DNA of 64,000 nt from a bacterium (GTDB lineage: Bacteria > Bacillota > Clostridia > Lachnospirales > Lachnospiraceae). Positions within the stretch are counted from its first letter, which is position 1; every line of letters begins with the position of its first letter. Both the position numbers and the translations under genes were made by a program. The notes under the pieces are model-generated. The model was given only the letters and a program-made list of their open reading frames with translations. It did no database searches and was not told the origin of the DNA. This document shows, piece after piece, positions 16,763 to 26,249 of the stretch. The stretch spans positions 62,001 to 126,000 of the forward strand of contig JAMPFT010000002.1 in NCBI GenBank assembly GCA_023664305.1. Reading direction: 5' to 3'.

Positions 16763-17698
16763 ATGAGCAAAATTTCTATTGTGGTGCCGGTATATTACAA
16801 TTCCGATACGCTGGAGCTTTTATATGAGGATATGAAGGCGAAAATACTGGACAGGCTGGGCGAGTACGAGATTGTCTTTGTGGACGACGGCTCGGGGGAT
16901 AATTCCTGGGAGATCATGAACCGGATCCGTCTGAGGGACGAAAACGTGCGCTGTGTGAAGCTGTCGAAAAACTATGGGGAACATGCGGCAATTCTGGCAG
17001 GACTTTCCGCGTGTACGGGCGACTGCGCCGTGACCAAGCAGGCGGATCTTCAGGAGGACTCCTCCCTGATTCTGGAAATGTATGAAAGCTGGAAGAAGGG
17101 AAATAAGGTTGTCCTGGCGGTCCGTAAAGAGCGTAAAGAAAACAGGGTCAAGGTATTTTTTGCAAATCTGTACTATGCGCTGATCCGGAAGATGGTCAAT
17201 AAAAATATGCCTGCGGGCGGCTGCGACTGTTACCTGATCGACCGCAAGGTGATCGAGGTGCTGGAGCGTCTGGACGAGAAAAATTCCTCGCTCACCCTGC
17301 AGGTGATGTGGGTCGGGTTTCAGACCGACATGATTTATTTCGTGCGCCAGGACCGGGAAGTGGGGAAATCCAGATGGACGCTTTCCAAAAAGGTAAAGCT
17401 GGTGGCGGATTCCATCTTCAGCTTTTCTTATCTGCCGCTTCGCCTGATGATGGGGCTGGGCGTGCTTTTTGACTTTGCGGCGCTGGCTCTTTTTATCTCC
17501 GTTTTTGTGGAAAAGCTTACTACAAATACCCCCCCCAGCGGCTGGGCTTCCATTATGTGTGTGCTGCTGTTCGGGTTCGGAATGCTGATGCTGATGTTGG
17601 GCATTATCGGTGAATATATCTGGAGAGTCTTGGACGCAGCAAGGAACCGTCCCCCGTATATTGTGGATGAGATAAAGGATAAGGACTCGGAAAAATGA
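16763..17698 (+). CDS. GT2 glycosyltransferase, polyprenyl-phosphate type (GtrB/DPM1-like)
   Basis: A 311-residue GT-A fold enzyme (ISIVVPVYYNSDTLELL; VFVDDGSGDNSWEI nucleotide-sugar Asp motif; a QADLQE motif where relatives have DADLQ) followed by two C-terminal membrane helices. Such enzymes load a sugar onto undecaprenyl phosphate at the cytoplasmic face, and the lipid-sugar is then flipped by a GtrA protein; one is encoded downstream in this operon. The conserved tail ends in ARNRPPYIVDE. A run of eight C residues (17529-17536) interrupts the loop between the two helices. The stop overlaps the next start (ATGA). A paralogue lies at 33209. Confidence 0.92.
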   Translation: MSKISIVVPVYYNSDTLELLYEDMKAKILDRLGEYEIVFVDDGSGDNSWEIMNRIRLRDENVRCVKLSKNYGEHAAILAGLSACTGDCAVTKQADLQEDSSLILEMYESWKKGNKVVLAVRKERKENRVKVFFANLYYALIRKMVNKNMPAGGCDCYLIDRKVIEVLERLDEKNSSLTLQVMWVGFQTDMIYFVRQDREVGKSRWTLSKKVKLVADSIFSFSYLPLRLMMGLGVLFDFAALALFISVFVEKLTTNTPPSGWASIMCVLLFGFGMLMLMLGIIGEYIWRVLDAARNRPPYIVDEIKDKDSEK

Positions 17699-19371
17699 TA
17701 AACTTTTTGGAAAATCATAAAAAGAAGTGCCTTGCCCTTTTGTGGACGGCAGTAGTTTTGGCCAGTATCAAAAGTATTTTTACGGATACAGGCTTCGACA
17801 ATGCCTATACGGTTGCCATGTCCTTCCGTCATTTAAAGGGAGACGGGATGTTTGCGCAGATGTGGGAGCCTCACCAGACCTCTATTTTCTTTACGGACTT
17901 TTTCATGTGGCTGTACCGCATTTTTGTACCCTCCTACACAGGCGTAATGCTGTATCTGCAGGTCGTGGGAACCGTCTTTTTTGTTTTTGTCGCATTTCTG
18001 CTTTATAAAGTATTGAAAAACATTGCCGGAAGCGATATTGCACAGCTGTCGGCCGCTTTTTTTATCATGTTCCGGGCAAAGCAGACTCCCTTTCCGGAGT
18101 TTGCCAATCTTCAGATTGCGTTTTCGGTTCTCCTTTTTCTGTGTCTGGTTTCCTTTATCAGAGAGCAGAAAAAAAAGCGGTATTTGTGCCTTGCGGCAAT
18201 TTTCCTCTGTCTGGAGGTTCTGTCCTACCCTTCCTGTCTGTTGGCTTATTTTCCGGCAGTATTGATTTTGTTCTTCAAGACGGAGGAGCGCTGGAAGAAT
18301 ATCGGGCTGTTTACGGGAGTGTGCGCGCTGTTCGGCGGGATTTATGCGGGTTACTTTGTCTGCAGGATCGGTTTCCGGGATTTTTTGCGTAATCTTGCAA
18401 ATATTTTTTACTCGGATTCCCACAGCGGGGAAGCCTATATCAGTACCGGAAATTATTTTTACGGCATCACGGCGGCGATCGTCTGGCTGGCGGTTTGCGG
18501 GGGAATTGTCTGGCTTGTGCTGTGGACGGCGAAAAAGCTTTGGAAGAAACGCTTTGATTTTCTTGCCGTCTACGGCATTGTCCTTTTTGTAACGGAGCTT
18601 GCGCTTTTGTTTTTGCAGAAAAAGACGGGACTGGACTGGACGTGTATTTTTTACATTTTGCCCGCTCTGCTGATGGCGCTGAGCTGTTCCTGTTATAAGG
18701 ATATGGAGGAGCAGGAAAAGACGGTCTGGCTTGCGGGAAATCTGTTTGCCTTATGTTCTTTTATTTCCACTTGGCTGCTGACGGATTTGGGTCTGATCAC
18801 AATGGCTTCCTATATGGTACTTGGCGGCGTGGTCTCGCTGGCGGCCCTCCGGCACAGAAAAAAGCAGATCTGGACCTTTTTGCTGGCTGTCTGCGCGCTG
18901 GTTACCGTACACCGGGGGCTGGTGGTGTGGGGGTATGCCAACAAGGACAATATCTGGATGGTGCAGGATTTGGCTGCGGTTGTCAGATCCGGGCCTTCTG
19001 TGGGCGTGCTTTGCGACTATATGACCTATTATCAGATGCGCTGCGATGCGGAAGACCATAAACAGTATATTTCGTCAGAGGACACTTTGCTGCTGGTAGG
19101 GGATTATGTGATCGATTCTCTGGAGTTTTTGCTGACGGATGCCGACATCGGCAATTATTCTACTATAGATACTCCGGTTTACAATGAAAAACTGCTGGAT
19201 TACATGGAGATTTATCCGGAGAAAAGGCCTACCGTAGTGGCGGTGAGCAGTTATTACGGCGTTCTGCGGATACCGGCTGACTCCTGGATCATGCAGTGGG
19301 TGGATGAAAATTATGAATTGGCGGGAGACGGCCGGTATTGGCGCTATTATCGGGCGAAGGAGACGCAGTGA
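17695..19371 (+). CDS. Large polytopic membrane protein, GT-C-like, first of a tandem pair
   Basis: A 558-residue protein with roughly 11-13 hydrophobic helices and a hydrophilic C-terminal domain of about 130 residues. The first extracellular loop reads TDTGFDNAYTVAMSFRHLKG and then MWEPHQTS. Acidic and His residues at this position, next to the first helix, are typical of lipid-sugar-dependent GT-C glycosyltransferases, but family membership is inferred from topology and context. It starts within the stop of the GT2 gene and is followed by a clear paralogue, so the pair arose by tandem duplication. A role in adding sugars to a surface glycan is plausible. Confidence 0.75.
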   Translation: MINFLENHKKKCLALLWTAVVLASIKSIFTDTGFDNAYTVAMSFRHLKGDGMFAQMWEPHQTSIFFTDFFMWLYRIFVPSYTGVMLYLQVVGTVFFVFVAFLLYKVLKNIAGSDIAQLSAAFFIMFRAKQTPFPEFANLQIAFSVLLFLCLVSFIREQKKKRYLCLAAIFLCLEVLSYPSCLLAYFPAVLILFFKTEERWKNIGLFTGVCALFGGIYAGYFVCRIGFRDFLRNLANIFYSDSHSGEAYISTGNYFYGITAAIVWLAVCGGIVWLVLWTAKKLWKKRFDFLAVYGIVLFVTELALLFLQKKTGLDWTCIFYILPALLMALSCSCYKDMEEQEKTVWLAGNLFALCSFISTWLLTDLGLITMASYMVLGGVVSLAALRHRKKQIWTFLLAVCALVTVHRGLVVWGYANKDNIWMVQDLAAVVRSGPSVGVLCDYMTYYQMRCDAEDHKQYISSEDTLLLVGDYVIDSLEFLLTDADIGNYSTIDTPVYNEKLLDYMEIYPEKRPTVVAVSSYYGVLRIPADSWIMQWVDENYELAGDGRYWRYYRAKETQ

Positions 19372-19430
19372 CAGAACGCTGCAGGAAGCGATGTCGCCTG
19401 ATCTCTCAGAAAAGGATAAGGATGCGGAAT

Positions 19431-21137
19431 ATGATAAGTTTTTTGGAAAAACACAGGAAATTATGTCTGGCTCTTTTGTGGACGGCAGTAGTTTTAGCCA
19501 GCATAAAAAGTATTTTTACGGATACCGGTTTTGACAATGCCTATACTGTGGCAATGTCCTTCCGGCATTTAAAGGGGGACGGGATGTTCCGACAGATGTG
19601 GGAGCCTCACCAGACCTCCATATTCTTTACAGATTTTTTTATGTGGCTGTACCGTTTCCTGGTCCCTTCCTACACGGGAGTGATGTTATATCTGCAGATT
19701 GTCGGAACCGCTTTTAATGCTGTCATTGGGTTCCTGCTCTACAGACTGTTGAAAACAATTGCGGGAAGCGATGTCGCCCAGCTGGCGGCCGCGTTTTTTA
19801 TCCTGTTTCGGGCAAAGCAGACTCCTTTTCCGGAGTATGCAAATCTTCAGATAGGATTTTCGGTTCTTCTTTTTCTGTGCATGGTTTCCTTTGTCAGAGA
19901 GCAGCAGAAAAGGCGGTATCTGTGCTTTGCGGCTTTCTTTCTCTGTCTGGAGGTCCTGTCCTATCCGTCCTGCCTGTTGGTTTACTTTCCGGCGGTTCTG
20001 ATCCTGTTTTTCAGGACAAAAGAACGGTGGAAGAATATCGGGCTGTTTACAGGCGTATGTGCATTGTTCGGAGGAATTTACACAGGTTATTTTGTCTGCA
20101 AGACAGGGCCTGCTGCTTTTATCCGGAACCTGAGAAATATATTTTACGCAGATCCCCACAGCGACGGGGCTGTTGTCAGTGCGTGGAATTATTTTTACGG
20201 CGTTATCGTGGCCGTTTCCTGGCTGGTTCTCTGCGGAGTCTTTGCATGGCTTTTGATATGGGCGCTGCGCAGGCTGCTGAAAAGAACCTTTGACTTTTTT
20301 GCCGTCTACGGAATGGTATTGTTTGTGTCCGAACTTGCTCTCCTCTTTTTGCAGAAGAAAACCGGATTGGACTGGACCTGCACCTTTTATATCCTGCCCG
20401 CTCTGTTGATGGCGCTCAGCTGTTCCTGCTACAAGGATATGGACGAGTTGGAAAAAACCGTCTGGCTTGCCGGAAACCTTTTTGCCCTGGGGGCATTTTT
20501 GGCCACTTGTCTGCTGACAGCTCTGGGGCTGATTACCATGGTTCCCTATATGGTATTGGGCGGTGTGGTTTCACTGGCGGCGCTCCGGCACCGGAAAAAG
20601 CAGATTTGGACTTTTTTGTTCTTTGTCTGCGGCCTGGTTGTCATGCACCGGGGGCTGGTGATTTGGGGCTATGCCAATCAGAAGGGCATCTATCTGGTAC
20701 ATGAGGCGGATACAATTGTCAGATCCGGCCCGTGCCTTGGCGTTATCTGTGACTATAATACCTATCATCGGCTTGCTTTTGATACGGAGGATCACAATCA
20801 GTTTATTACATCGGAGGATTCCCTGCTGTTGGTGGGAGATTGGCTGGTAGATTCTATGGAATTTCTGCTGACTGATGCTGATATCAGCAATTACTCAACC
20901 ATTGATGTCCCTGCTTACAATGAACTGCTGTTGGAATATCTGGAGCTTTATCCCGAAAAAGAGCCTACCGTAGTGGCGGTCAGCATGTCCTCCAACGCCA
21001 TGCTGATGCAGGACGCCTCCTGGATTATGCGGTGGATAAACGAGAATTACGAGGCGGTGGGAGACGGCCGGAACTGGCGCTATTACCGGGCGAAGGAGGG
21101 GCAGGATATTTCGGAAGAAACGGAGAGTGCGCGCTGA
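19431..21137 (+). CDS. Large polytopic membrane protein, GT-C-like, second of a tandem pair
   Basis: A 568-residue paralogue of the preceding protein, similar over its whole length. The N-terminal region and the SIFTDTGFDNAYTVAMSFRH loop are almost unchanged, while the extracellular C-terminal domain differs more (CDYNTYHRLAFDTEDHNQF against CDYMTYYQMRCDAEDHKQY). The start is set at the ATG equivalent to that of the first copy; the open frame runs back to 19338 and overlaps the first gene, but those 31 residues are Arg/Cys-rich junction sequence. A longer tail (QDISEETESAR) distinguishes it. A shared reaction with different acceptor or donor would explain keeping both. Confidence 0.75.
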   Translation: MISFLEKHRKLCLALLWTAVVLASIKSIFTDTGFDNAYTVAMSFRHLKGDGMFRQMWEPHQTSIFFTDFFMWLYRFLVPSYTGVMLYLQIVGTAFNAVIGFLLYRLLKTIAGSDVAQLAAAFFILFRAKQTPFPEYANLQIGFSVLLFLCMVSFVREQQKRRYLCFAAFFLCLEVLSYPSCLLVYFPAVLILFFRTKERWKNIGLFTGVCALFGGIYTGYFVCKTGPAAFIRNLRNIFYADPHSDGAVVSAWNYFYGVIVAVSWLVLCGVFAWLLIWALRRLLKRTFDFFAVYGMVLFVSELALLFLQKKTGLDWTCTFYILPALLMALSCSCYKDMDELEKTVWLAGNLFALGAFLATCLLTALGLITMVPYMVLGGVVSLAALRHRKKQIWTFLFFVCGLVVMHRGLVIWGYANQKGIYLVHEADTIVRSGPCLGVICDYNTYHRLAFDTEDHNQFITSEDSLLLVGDWLVDSMEFLLTDADISNYSTIDVPAYNELLLEYLELYPEKEPTVVAVSMSSNAMLMQDASWIMRWINENYEAVGDGRNWRYYRAKEGQDISEETESAR

Positions 21138-21156
21138 AGCGTGCAGGAGGTGAAAA

Positions 21157-22248
21157 ATGAATATAATGGCAAACACCCTTGACAGGGGATTTTACATGTA
21201 TCAGGAAGAATTTGAACAAAAGGCGCTGGAGGTGCTGCGCTCCGGTTGGTATGTGCTGGGCCGGGAGGTGAGCTCCTTTGAGACGGAATTTGCCGATTAT
21301 GTCGGCAGCAGACACTGCGTGGGCCTGGCCAGCGGGCTGGACGCGCTCTGGATTGCGTTCCGCATTCTGGGCATCGGCGCGGGCGACGAGGTTTTGGTGC
21401 AGGGCAATACCTACATCGCCTCCGTGATGGGGATCACCATAAACGGGGCCACGCCGGTGTTTGTCGAACCGGATGAGTATTATAATCTGGATGCGTCGAA
21501 GATAGAGGAGAAGATCACGGACAGGACAAAGGCAATCCTTGTGGTGCATCTTTACGGACAGGCCTCCAATATGGAGGAGATCATGAAGATCGCCGGGCAG
21601 TACAATCTGCGTGTCGTGGAGGACTGTGCCCAGTCCCACGGGGCAAAATTTAACGGCCGGATGACGGGAACCTTTGGGGATATCGGCTGCTTTTCCTTTT
21701 ATCCTTCTAAAAATCTGGGGGCTTTCGGAGATGCGGGAGCCATTGTCACAGACGACGACAAAATTGCGGAGGATGTGAGGGTCTTTCGAAATTACGGCAG
21801 CGAAAAGCGCTATTACAATAAAGTGGTGGGCGCAAATTCCCGGCTGGACGAGCTGCAGGCGGGGCTTCTGCGGGTAAGGCTCGGACATATGCAGGAGCTG
21901 GAGGCGCAGAAGCGGGATATTTGCGAGAGATATCTGCGGGAACTGGACGGAGAAAAATTTGAGCTTCCCAGGATCAGGGAGGGCGCAACGCATATATGGC
22001 ACCAGTTTGTAGTCAGATCCCACAGGCGGGACGAGCTGGCGGAATACCTGAAAGGTAAGGGGATCGGCACCATCATTCATTATCCGATTCCGCCCCATTT
22101 GTCGGAGGCTTACCGTTATCTGGGCTTTACGGAAGGCTTTTTGCCGATCACGGAGCGGTACGCGAAGTCCGTTCTGTCGATTCCGCTGTTTTACGGAATG
22201 ACAAAAGAAGAGCAGGATTATGTCATTCATTGGATGAATCGGTTTTAG
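21157..22248 (+). CDS. DegT/DnrJ/EryC1-family sugar aminotransferase (FdtB/QdtB-like)
   Basis: A 363-residue PLP enzyme that transaminates keto-sugar nucleotides. The PLP Lys lies in SFYPSKNLGAFGDAGA. Other hallmarks are LASGLDALWIAFRILGIG, GNTYIASVMGIT, VEDCAQSHGA and the C-terminal ARLDELQ-type segment NSRLDELQAG. The sequence style (TIIHYPIPPHLSEAY) is that of enzymes making dTDP-3-amino-3,6-dideoxyhexoses, which use the product of an FdtA/QdtA ketoisomerase; that partner lies about 11.5 kb downstream. GCAGGAGGTG precedes the start. It sits in the glycan operon between the GT-C-like pair and the GtrA gene. Confidence 0.9.
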   Translation: MNIMANTLDRGFYMYQEEFEQKALEVLRSGWYVLGREVSSFETEFADYVGSRHCVGLASGLDALWIAFRILGIGAGDEVLVQGNTYIASVMGITINGATPVFVEPDEYYNLDASKIEEKITDRTKAILVVHLYGQASNMEEIMKIAGQYNLRVVEDCAQSHGAKFNGRMTGTFGDIGCFSFYPSKNLGAFGDAGAIVTDDDKIAEDVRVFRNYGSEKRYYNKVVGANSRLDELQAGLLRVRLGHMQELEAQKRDICERYLRELDGEKFELPRIREGATHIWHQFVVRSHRRDELAEYLKGKGIGTIIHYPIPPHLSEAYRYLGFTEGFLPITERYAKSVLSIPLFYGMTKEEQDYVIHWMNRF

Positions 22249-22259
22249 AGAGGGTTGGG

Positions 22260-22703
22260 ATGCTGAAAAAGATATTGGAAAATAAAAAATGGAAGCCATG
22301 GCTCCAATTTGTCAAATTCGGGCTGGTGGGAGTAAGCAACACGGCGGTCTTTTACCTTTTATATGCCATGATCGTCTTCCTTCTCCGGGGGTTGGAGTGG
22401 AAGCGGGACTATATTCTGGCGAATGCCGTCGCTTTTACCGTCAGCATTTTCTGGTCCTTTTACTGGAACAATAAGTATGTTTTTACAAAGGCGGAGGGCA
22501 GCAGGCGAAATCTCTGGAGGGCCCTGGGCAAATGCTTCCTTTCCTACGGATTTACGGGTTATATCCTGGAGAATGTTTTGTCCTTTGTCTGGATCGAATG
22601 GATGGGGCTTTCCAAATATATCGCGCCGCTGCTGAATCTGTTTTTTACCGTCCCGGTCAATTTTCTGTTGAACAAATTGTGGGCGTTTCGGGATAAATCC
22701 TGA
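22260..22703 (+). CDS. GtrA-like membrane protein (probable lipid-linked sugar flippase)
   Basis: A 147-residue protein with four membrane helices, matching the GtrA/DPMS family. QFVKFGLVGVSNTAVFYLLY opens the domain, NAVAFTVSIFWSFYWNNKYVF holds the conserved WNxxxxF-type motif, and the end reads PVNFLLNKLWAFRDKS. GtrA proteins are thought to flip polyprenyl-phosphate sugars made by a GtrB-type GT2 enzyme, here the gene at 16763 or its paralogue at 33209. The start is the ATG after GAGAGGG, 11 bases beyond the aminotransferase stop. Confidence 0.9.
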   Translation: MLKKILENKKWKPWLQFVKFGLVGVSNTAVFYLLYAMIVFLLRGLEWKRDYILANAVAFTVSIFWSFYWNNKYVFTKAEGSRRNLWRALGKCFLSYGFTGYILENVLSFVWIEWMGLSKYIAPLLNLFFTVPVNFLLNKLWAFRDKS

Positions 22704-22726
22704 AAAACGCGGTTTGAGGACAGCGT

Positions 22727-24064
22727 CTAATCGTGGAGTACGCTGTCGGCATATCCCTCCTCAATGGCGGCGTTGCATGTTGCGTCAATGCTTGCGGCTA
22801 CTTCCTCGGGGGTTTTGTCGCCGAAAAGCAAATCCTGTATGTTGAGATAGAATGCAGACCGGACGCCGCGCCAGTTCGGATTGTTTCCGGTGAGATTTAC
22901 GTTTGCGCTGCTGTTATTGATGTATTTGCGCAGACCTTTTAGTTCCTCGGCATATTTCTCCGCCACACCGGCGCTGCACGGTATCGAGCCGGCCATGTAG
23001 TCGATATACTCGCTCTCATAAACAAAACGGACAAACGCTTTGGCGGTCGCCAGCTTTGTTTCGTCGCCGTTGTCAAACACTTCGAAGCCAGTGGTAAAGA
23101 CCGTCGCATAACCGGGCGCTTCCGGATCCGCAAAATTGGGGAAATTGACGGAATAAATGTCAAAGCCGGCCTCCTTTCGGCAGGATTCCTCCTGGGCGGC
23201 GTTGTTGATATACAGCGCCAGCAGCCCGTTAATAAACTGGTGATAGTTGTCCATGATGACCAGGGTATCCGCTCCGGCGGGGAAATATCCCTTATCGTTA
23301 CAGTCCTTAATCCACTGCAGAGCCGCAATCCCTTCCGGCGTGTTGACGCAGAAGCGGCCGTTTTCATCGAACAGCGGACAGCCGAAAGCCCGCAGAAGCG
23401 TCATAATGTGGGTGTCGCCCTGATTGTCTCCGGCGTACATCATCATGGGAGAGACCAGGTCGGACAGATTGGTTTTCAGCGTTTCAAAGATATATTCAAA
23501 CTGTTCCCGGTTCCAGTTCTGAACGACATCGGGTTCCCTGATAAATTCTTCCAGTCCTGCCTGACGGAACAGATCCGCGTTGAACGAGAGGGTGTTCTGC
23601 GCGGTGACGAAGGGCATCATATAGGTTTTTCCGTTTAAGGAGCTTTCCTGCCAATAGCTGGGATAAATGTCGGCACGAAGCTCTTCGCTGATAATGTCGT
23701 CCAGGGGCGCTACCCGTCCCGTGTGGATGTAGGTAGACATATTAAAGTATCCCTCGTAGAGCACGTCTGCGGCGTCCGGCGTATCGAAGCAACCGGGGAT
23801 CTCCGCGTCCTCGCCGGTCAGTTCAAACTCGATCAGATTTACGGTAACATCCGCATCCTCATACTGCTCACAGAAGGCGTCGGCGGCTTTTTGCAGAAAT
23901 TGGGCGGCGGACGTAACATTTGTCCCTGTCAGATCGTTCATTTGAAGCGTGGGGCATTTGACGTTGAGAACCACAGACGGCTTCTGTGCCGTCTGTCCTC
24001 CGCACCCGGCGAGAAGTCCGCACAGCAGAATTGTCAAAAACAAAATTACAGGCTGTTTTTTCAT
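22727..24064 (-). CDS. Extracellular sugar-binding lipoprotein (ABC-type solute-binding protein)
   Basis: A 445-residue secreted lipoprotein. The signal peptide ends in the lipobox LLAGCG, with Cys21 as the lipid-modified residue. The body has the family-1 solute-binding layout: DAADVLYEGYFNMSTYIHTG, NGKTYMMPFVTAQNTLSFN, and a C-terminal helical lobe. Such proteins deliver oligosaccharides to ABC permeases, yet no permease or ATPase is adjacent. It is instead the second gene of a unit led by a hybrid histidine kinase (13-base gap), so it may work as an extracellular co-sensor; this is inference. Confidence 0.9.
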   Translation of the reverse strand: MKKQPVILFLTILLCGLLAGCGGQTAQKPSVVLNVKCPTLQMNDLTGTNVTSAAQFLQKAADAFCEQYEDADVTVNLIEFELTGEDAEIPGCFDTPDAADVLYEGYFNMSTYIHTGRVAPLDDIISEELRADIYPSYWQESSLNGKTYMMPFVTAQNTLSFNADLFRQAGLEEFIREPDVVQNWNREQFEYIFETLKTNLSDLVSPMMMYAGDNQGDTHIMTLLRAFGCPLFDENGRFCVNTPEGIAALQWIKDCNDKGYFPAGADTLVIMDNYHQFINGLLALYINNAAQEESCRKEAGFDIYSVNFPNFADPEAPGYATVFTTGFEVFDNGDETKLATAKAFVRFVYESEYIDYMAGSIPCSAGVAEKYAEELKGLRKYINNSSANVNLTGNNPNWRGVRSAFYLNIQDLLFGDKTPEEVAASIDATCNAAIEEGYADSVLHD

Positions 24065-24077
24065 AGTGTTTCCTCCG

Positions 24078-26249
24078 TTATGATAAGAATTGACGCAGAG
24101 TTTTCAACAGTGCGGGAATATCGATCGGTTTGCCGACATGGGCGTTCATACCCGCGTCGAGAGCGGCCTGCCTGTCTTCTTCGAAAGCGTTTGCGGTCAT
24201 GGCGATGATCAGGATCCCGGACAGCTTCGGGTCGTCCAGTAAACGGATCGCCCGGGTGGCCTCGTAGCCGTTCATGACCGGCATCTGTACATCCATCAAA
24301 ACCGCGTCGAAGTATCCGGGCGCGGAAGCCTGTACCGCCTCCACTGCCTCCCGGCCGTTTTCTGCCGTCTCGATCAAAAAGCCCCATTCCTGCAAAAGCT
24401 CTGTCGCAATTTCCCGGTTGAGCTCGTTGTCCTCCACCAACAACAGCCGCCGTCCCTGGAAGGATACCGCTTCCTCCTCGGCCGGAGCCTTCTTCCCGAC
24501 AGCCTCGGCACACAGACGGAAAGACAGCTCTATGACAAATTCGGTTCCCTTATCTTTTTCGCTGTGAACCTCGATGGTCCCCTTCATCATGTCTACGATA
24601 CTTTTGGTGATCGACATGCCTAAGCCTGTGCCCTGGATACCGCTGACGGTGCTTGTCTGCTCCCGGGTGAAAGGTTCAAAGATGGTGGCGGCAAATTCCG
24701 GACTCATGCCGATGCCGGTATCCCTGACCCGGAGTTCATAATCGCCCCAGCCGGGCCGTTGACCTTCTTTTTCGGTCAGGCACAGAGTGACGGATCCGCC
24801 GGCAGGGGTAAACTTCATGGCGTTGGAAAGCAGATTCAGTAAAATCTGGTTCAGACGCAGCTTATCGCAGTAAATATTCTCGTTTGTGACATTCTCCGCG
24901 TCAATGTATAATTTTAGCTGCCTGGAAAGGATATCCGTCTGGATGATACTGCGGATATTCTGCAGGATCTCGGCCAGATTTTCCGGTTTTTCCTCAATGA
25001 CCACTTTTCCCGATTCAATCCGGCTCATATCCAGCACATCGTTGATCAGGCTGAGAAGATGGTTGGAGGATTGGGTGATTTTTTCCAGATATCCCCGCAC
25101 CTGTTCCGTGCTTTCAATGTGCTTTGACGCCAGAGCGGTGAAGCCGATAATCGCGTTCATCGGCGTGCGGATATCGTGGGACATATTGTTGAGGAAAGCG
25201 GTTTTGGCCCGATTGGCCGACTCCGCCATCGCCAGAGCCTCATTCAGCTCCTCCTGATGCTGTTGGTTCAGTCTGGCCTGTACCGCAGCCTGACGGCCGC
25301 GCAGAGTCAGCAGAAGAACGAGCACCACCGCCGACCCCATGGCAATGAATATCAGCAGCACAATCTGAAGGAGCTCCATACTCTGCGCCTCAAAGACTGA
25401 CCGGTAAACCGATGTAACAAAATACCAATCCATTTCCGGCATGGGCGTAAAGCGCATCAGGGCGCTGCCCCGGTCCGTTTCAAACGAAATGGTGAACGAT
25501 TCGTTCCGTGCGATCCGCTCCCGGATATTTTCGACGGCAGCGCCGTCCTCCAGCCGGTACTTTTCAATGTCGGTGAAAAAGTTTTCCCGCACCTGAATGC
25601 TGTGGCTGCGGTTCAGGTTCACGATGTAGTTGCCGTCCTGGTCGATGATGTTGCTGTAGCCTTCCCCGCCGTAGCTGTCGATCTTCAGTTCATTGGCCAG
25701 CGTGTTGATATGAAAGCGGCAGACAATATGGGTAAATGTTTTTTCTTCTACCGTGAAGGGCTTGATTTTCACCCCGAACAACAGGCTTTCGTTCCGGGAT
25801 TCCACACTTTCGCCTTCTCCGTCGTACCTGGCTACAAAGCGCTCCTGTTCCCCCCGGCAGAGGGAAGCGATACTTTCGCTTTTGGAGATAAACAGGGAAC
25901 TGTAGTAAATATTTTCCTCTTCGTCGATCAGCGCGAGGTCGAGACAGTCCATGCCGCTTTCTTTCAAGTGCAGCAGCTCCAACAGTTCGTAAGTTGTCTG
26001 GCACTTTGCCTGACGGCATTCGCTTCCCACGCTGGACAAGGTGTTCCAGCGGTATTCCAGTGATTTTAAGATGGCCGCCTCATCGTGAAGCGCCACCTCG
26101 TCCATGGACTGCACTGCCAGGTTGATCACCTTGCTCGTCACAACAGAATAGAGAATTGCTACTCCTGTAAAAACCGCAAGAATCAAGGACAGCAGCAAAA
26201 ATGCCTTGCCTCGCCAGCCGGCGGGGGCGGTTCGCTTATTCAGCCTCAT
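24078..26249 (-). CDS. Membrane hybrid sensor histidine kinase with extracellular CACHE-like domain
   Basis: A 723-residue protein. An N-terminal membrane helix (about 15-37) precedes an extracellular sensor of about 260 residues with CACHE-like features (DGNYIVNLNRSHS, MDWYFVTSVYRSVF) and a second helix (LLQIVLLIFIAMGSAVVLVL). The cytoplasmic part has a coiled linker, HisKA (NNMSHDIRTPMNA), HATPase (NAMKFTPAGG; DTGIGM; GTGLGM) and an intact C-terminal receiver (AVLMDVQMPVMNG). The start at 26249 has AGAGGAG upstream; the open frame extends 21 codons further with no ribosome site. No separate response regulator with a DNA-binding domain is adjacent, so the output is unknown. Confidence 0.92.
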   Translation of the reverse strand: MRLNKRTAPAGWRGKAFLLLSLILAVFTGVAILYSVVTSKVINLAVQSMDEVALHDEAAILKSLEYRWNTLSSVGSECRQAKCQTTYELLELLHLKESGMDCLDLALIDEEENIYYSSLFISKSESIASLCRGEQERFVARYDGEGESVESRNESLLFGVKIKPFTVEEKTFTHIVCRFHINTLANELKIDSYGGEGYSNIIDQDGNYIVNLNRSHSIQVRENFFTDIEKYRLEDGAAVENIRERIARNESFTISFETDRGSALMRFTPMPEMDWYFVTSVYRSVFEAQSMELLQIVLLIFIAMGSAVVLVLLLTLRGRQAAVQARLNQQHQEELNEALAMAESANRAKTAFLNNMSHDIRTPMNAIIGFTALASKHIESTEQVRGYLEKITQSSNHLLSLINDVLDMSRIESGKVVIEEKPENLAEILQNIRSIIQTDILSRQLKLYIDAENVTNENIYCDKLRLNQILLNLLSNAMKFTPAGGSVTLCLTEKEGQRPGWGDYELRVRDTGIGMSPEFAATIFEPFTREQTSTVSGIQGTGLGMSITKSIVDMMKGTIEVHSEKDKGTEFVIELSFRLCAEAVGKKAPAEEEAVSFQGRRLLLVEDNELNREIATELLQEWGFLIETAENGREAVEAVQASAPGYFDAVLMDVQMPVMNGYEATRAIRLLDDPKLSGILIIAMTANAFEEDRQAALDAGMNAHVGKPIDIPALLKTLRQFLS

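Noticed and set aside
22727-26249. Complete ABC sugar importer
   Set aside because: Only the binding protein is present; no permease or ATPase gene lies within reach on either side.
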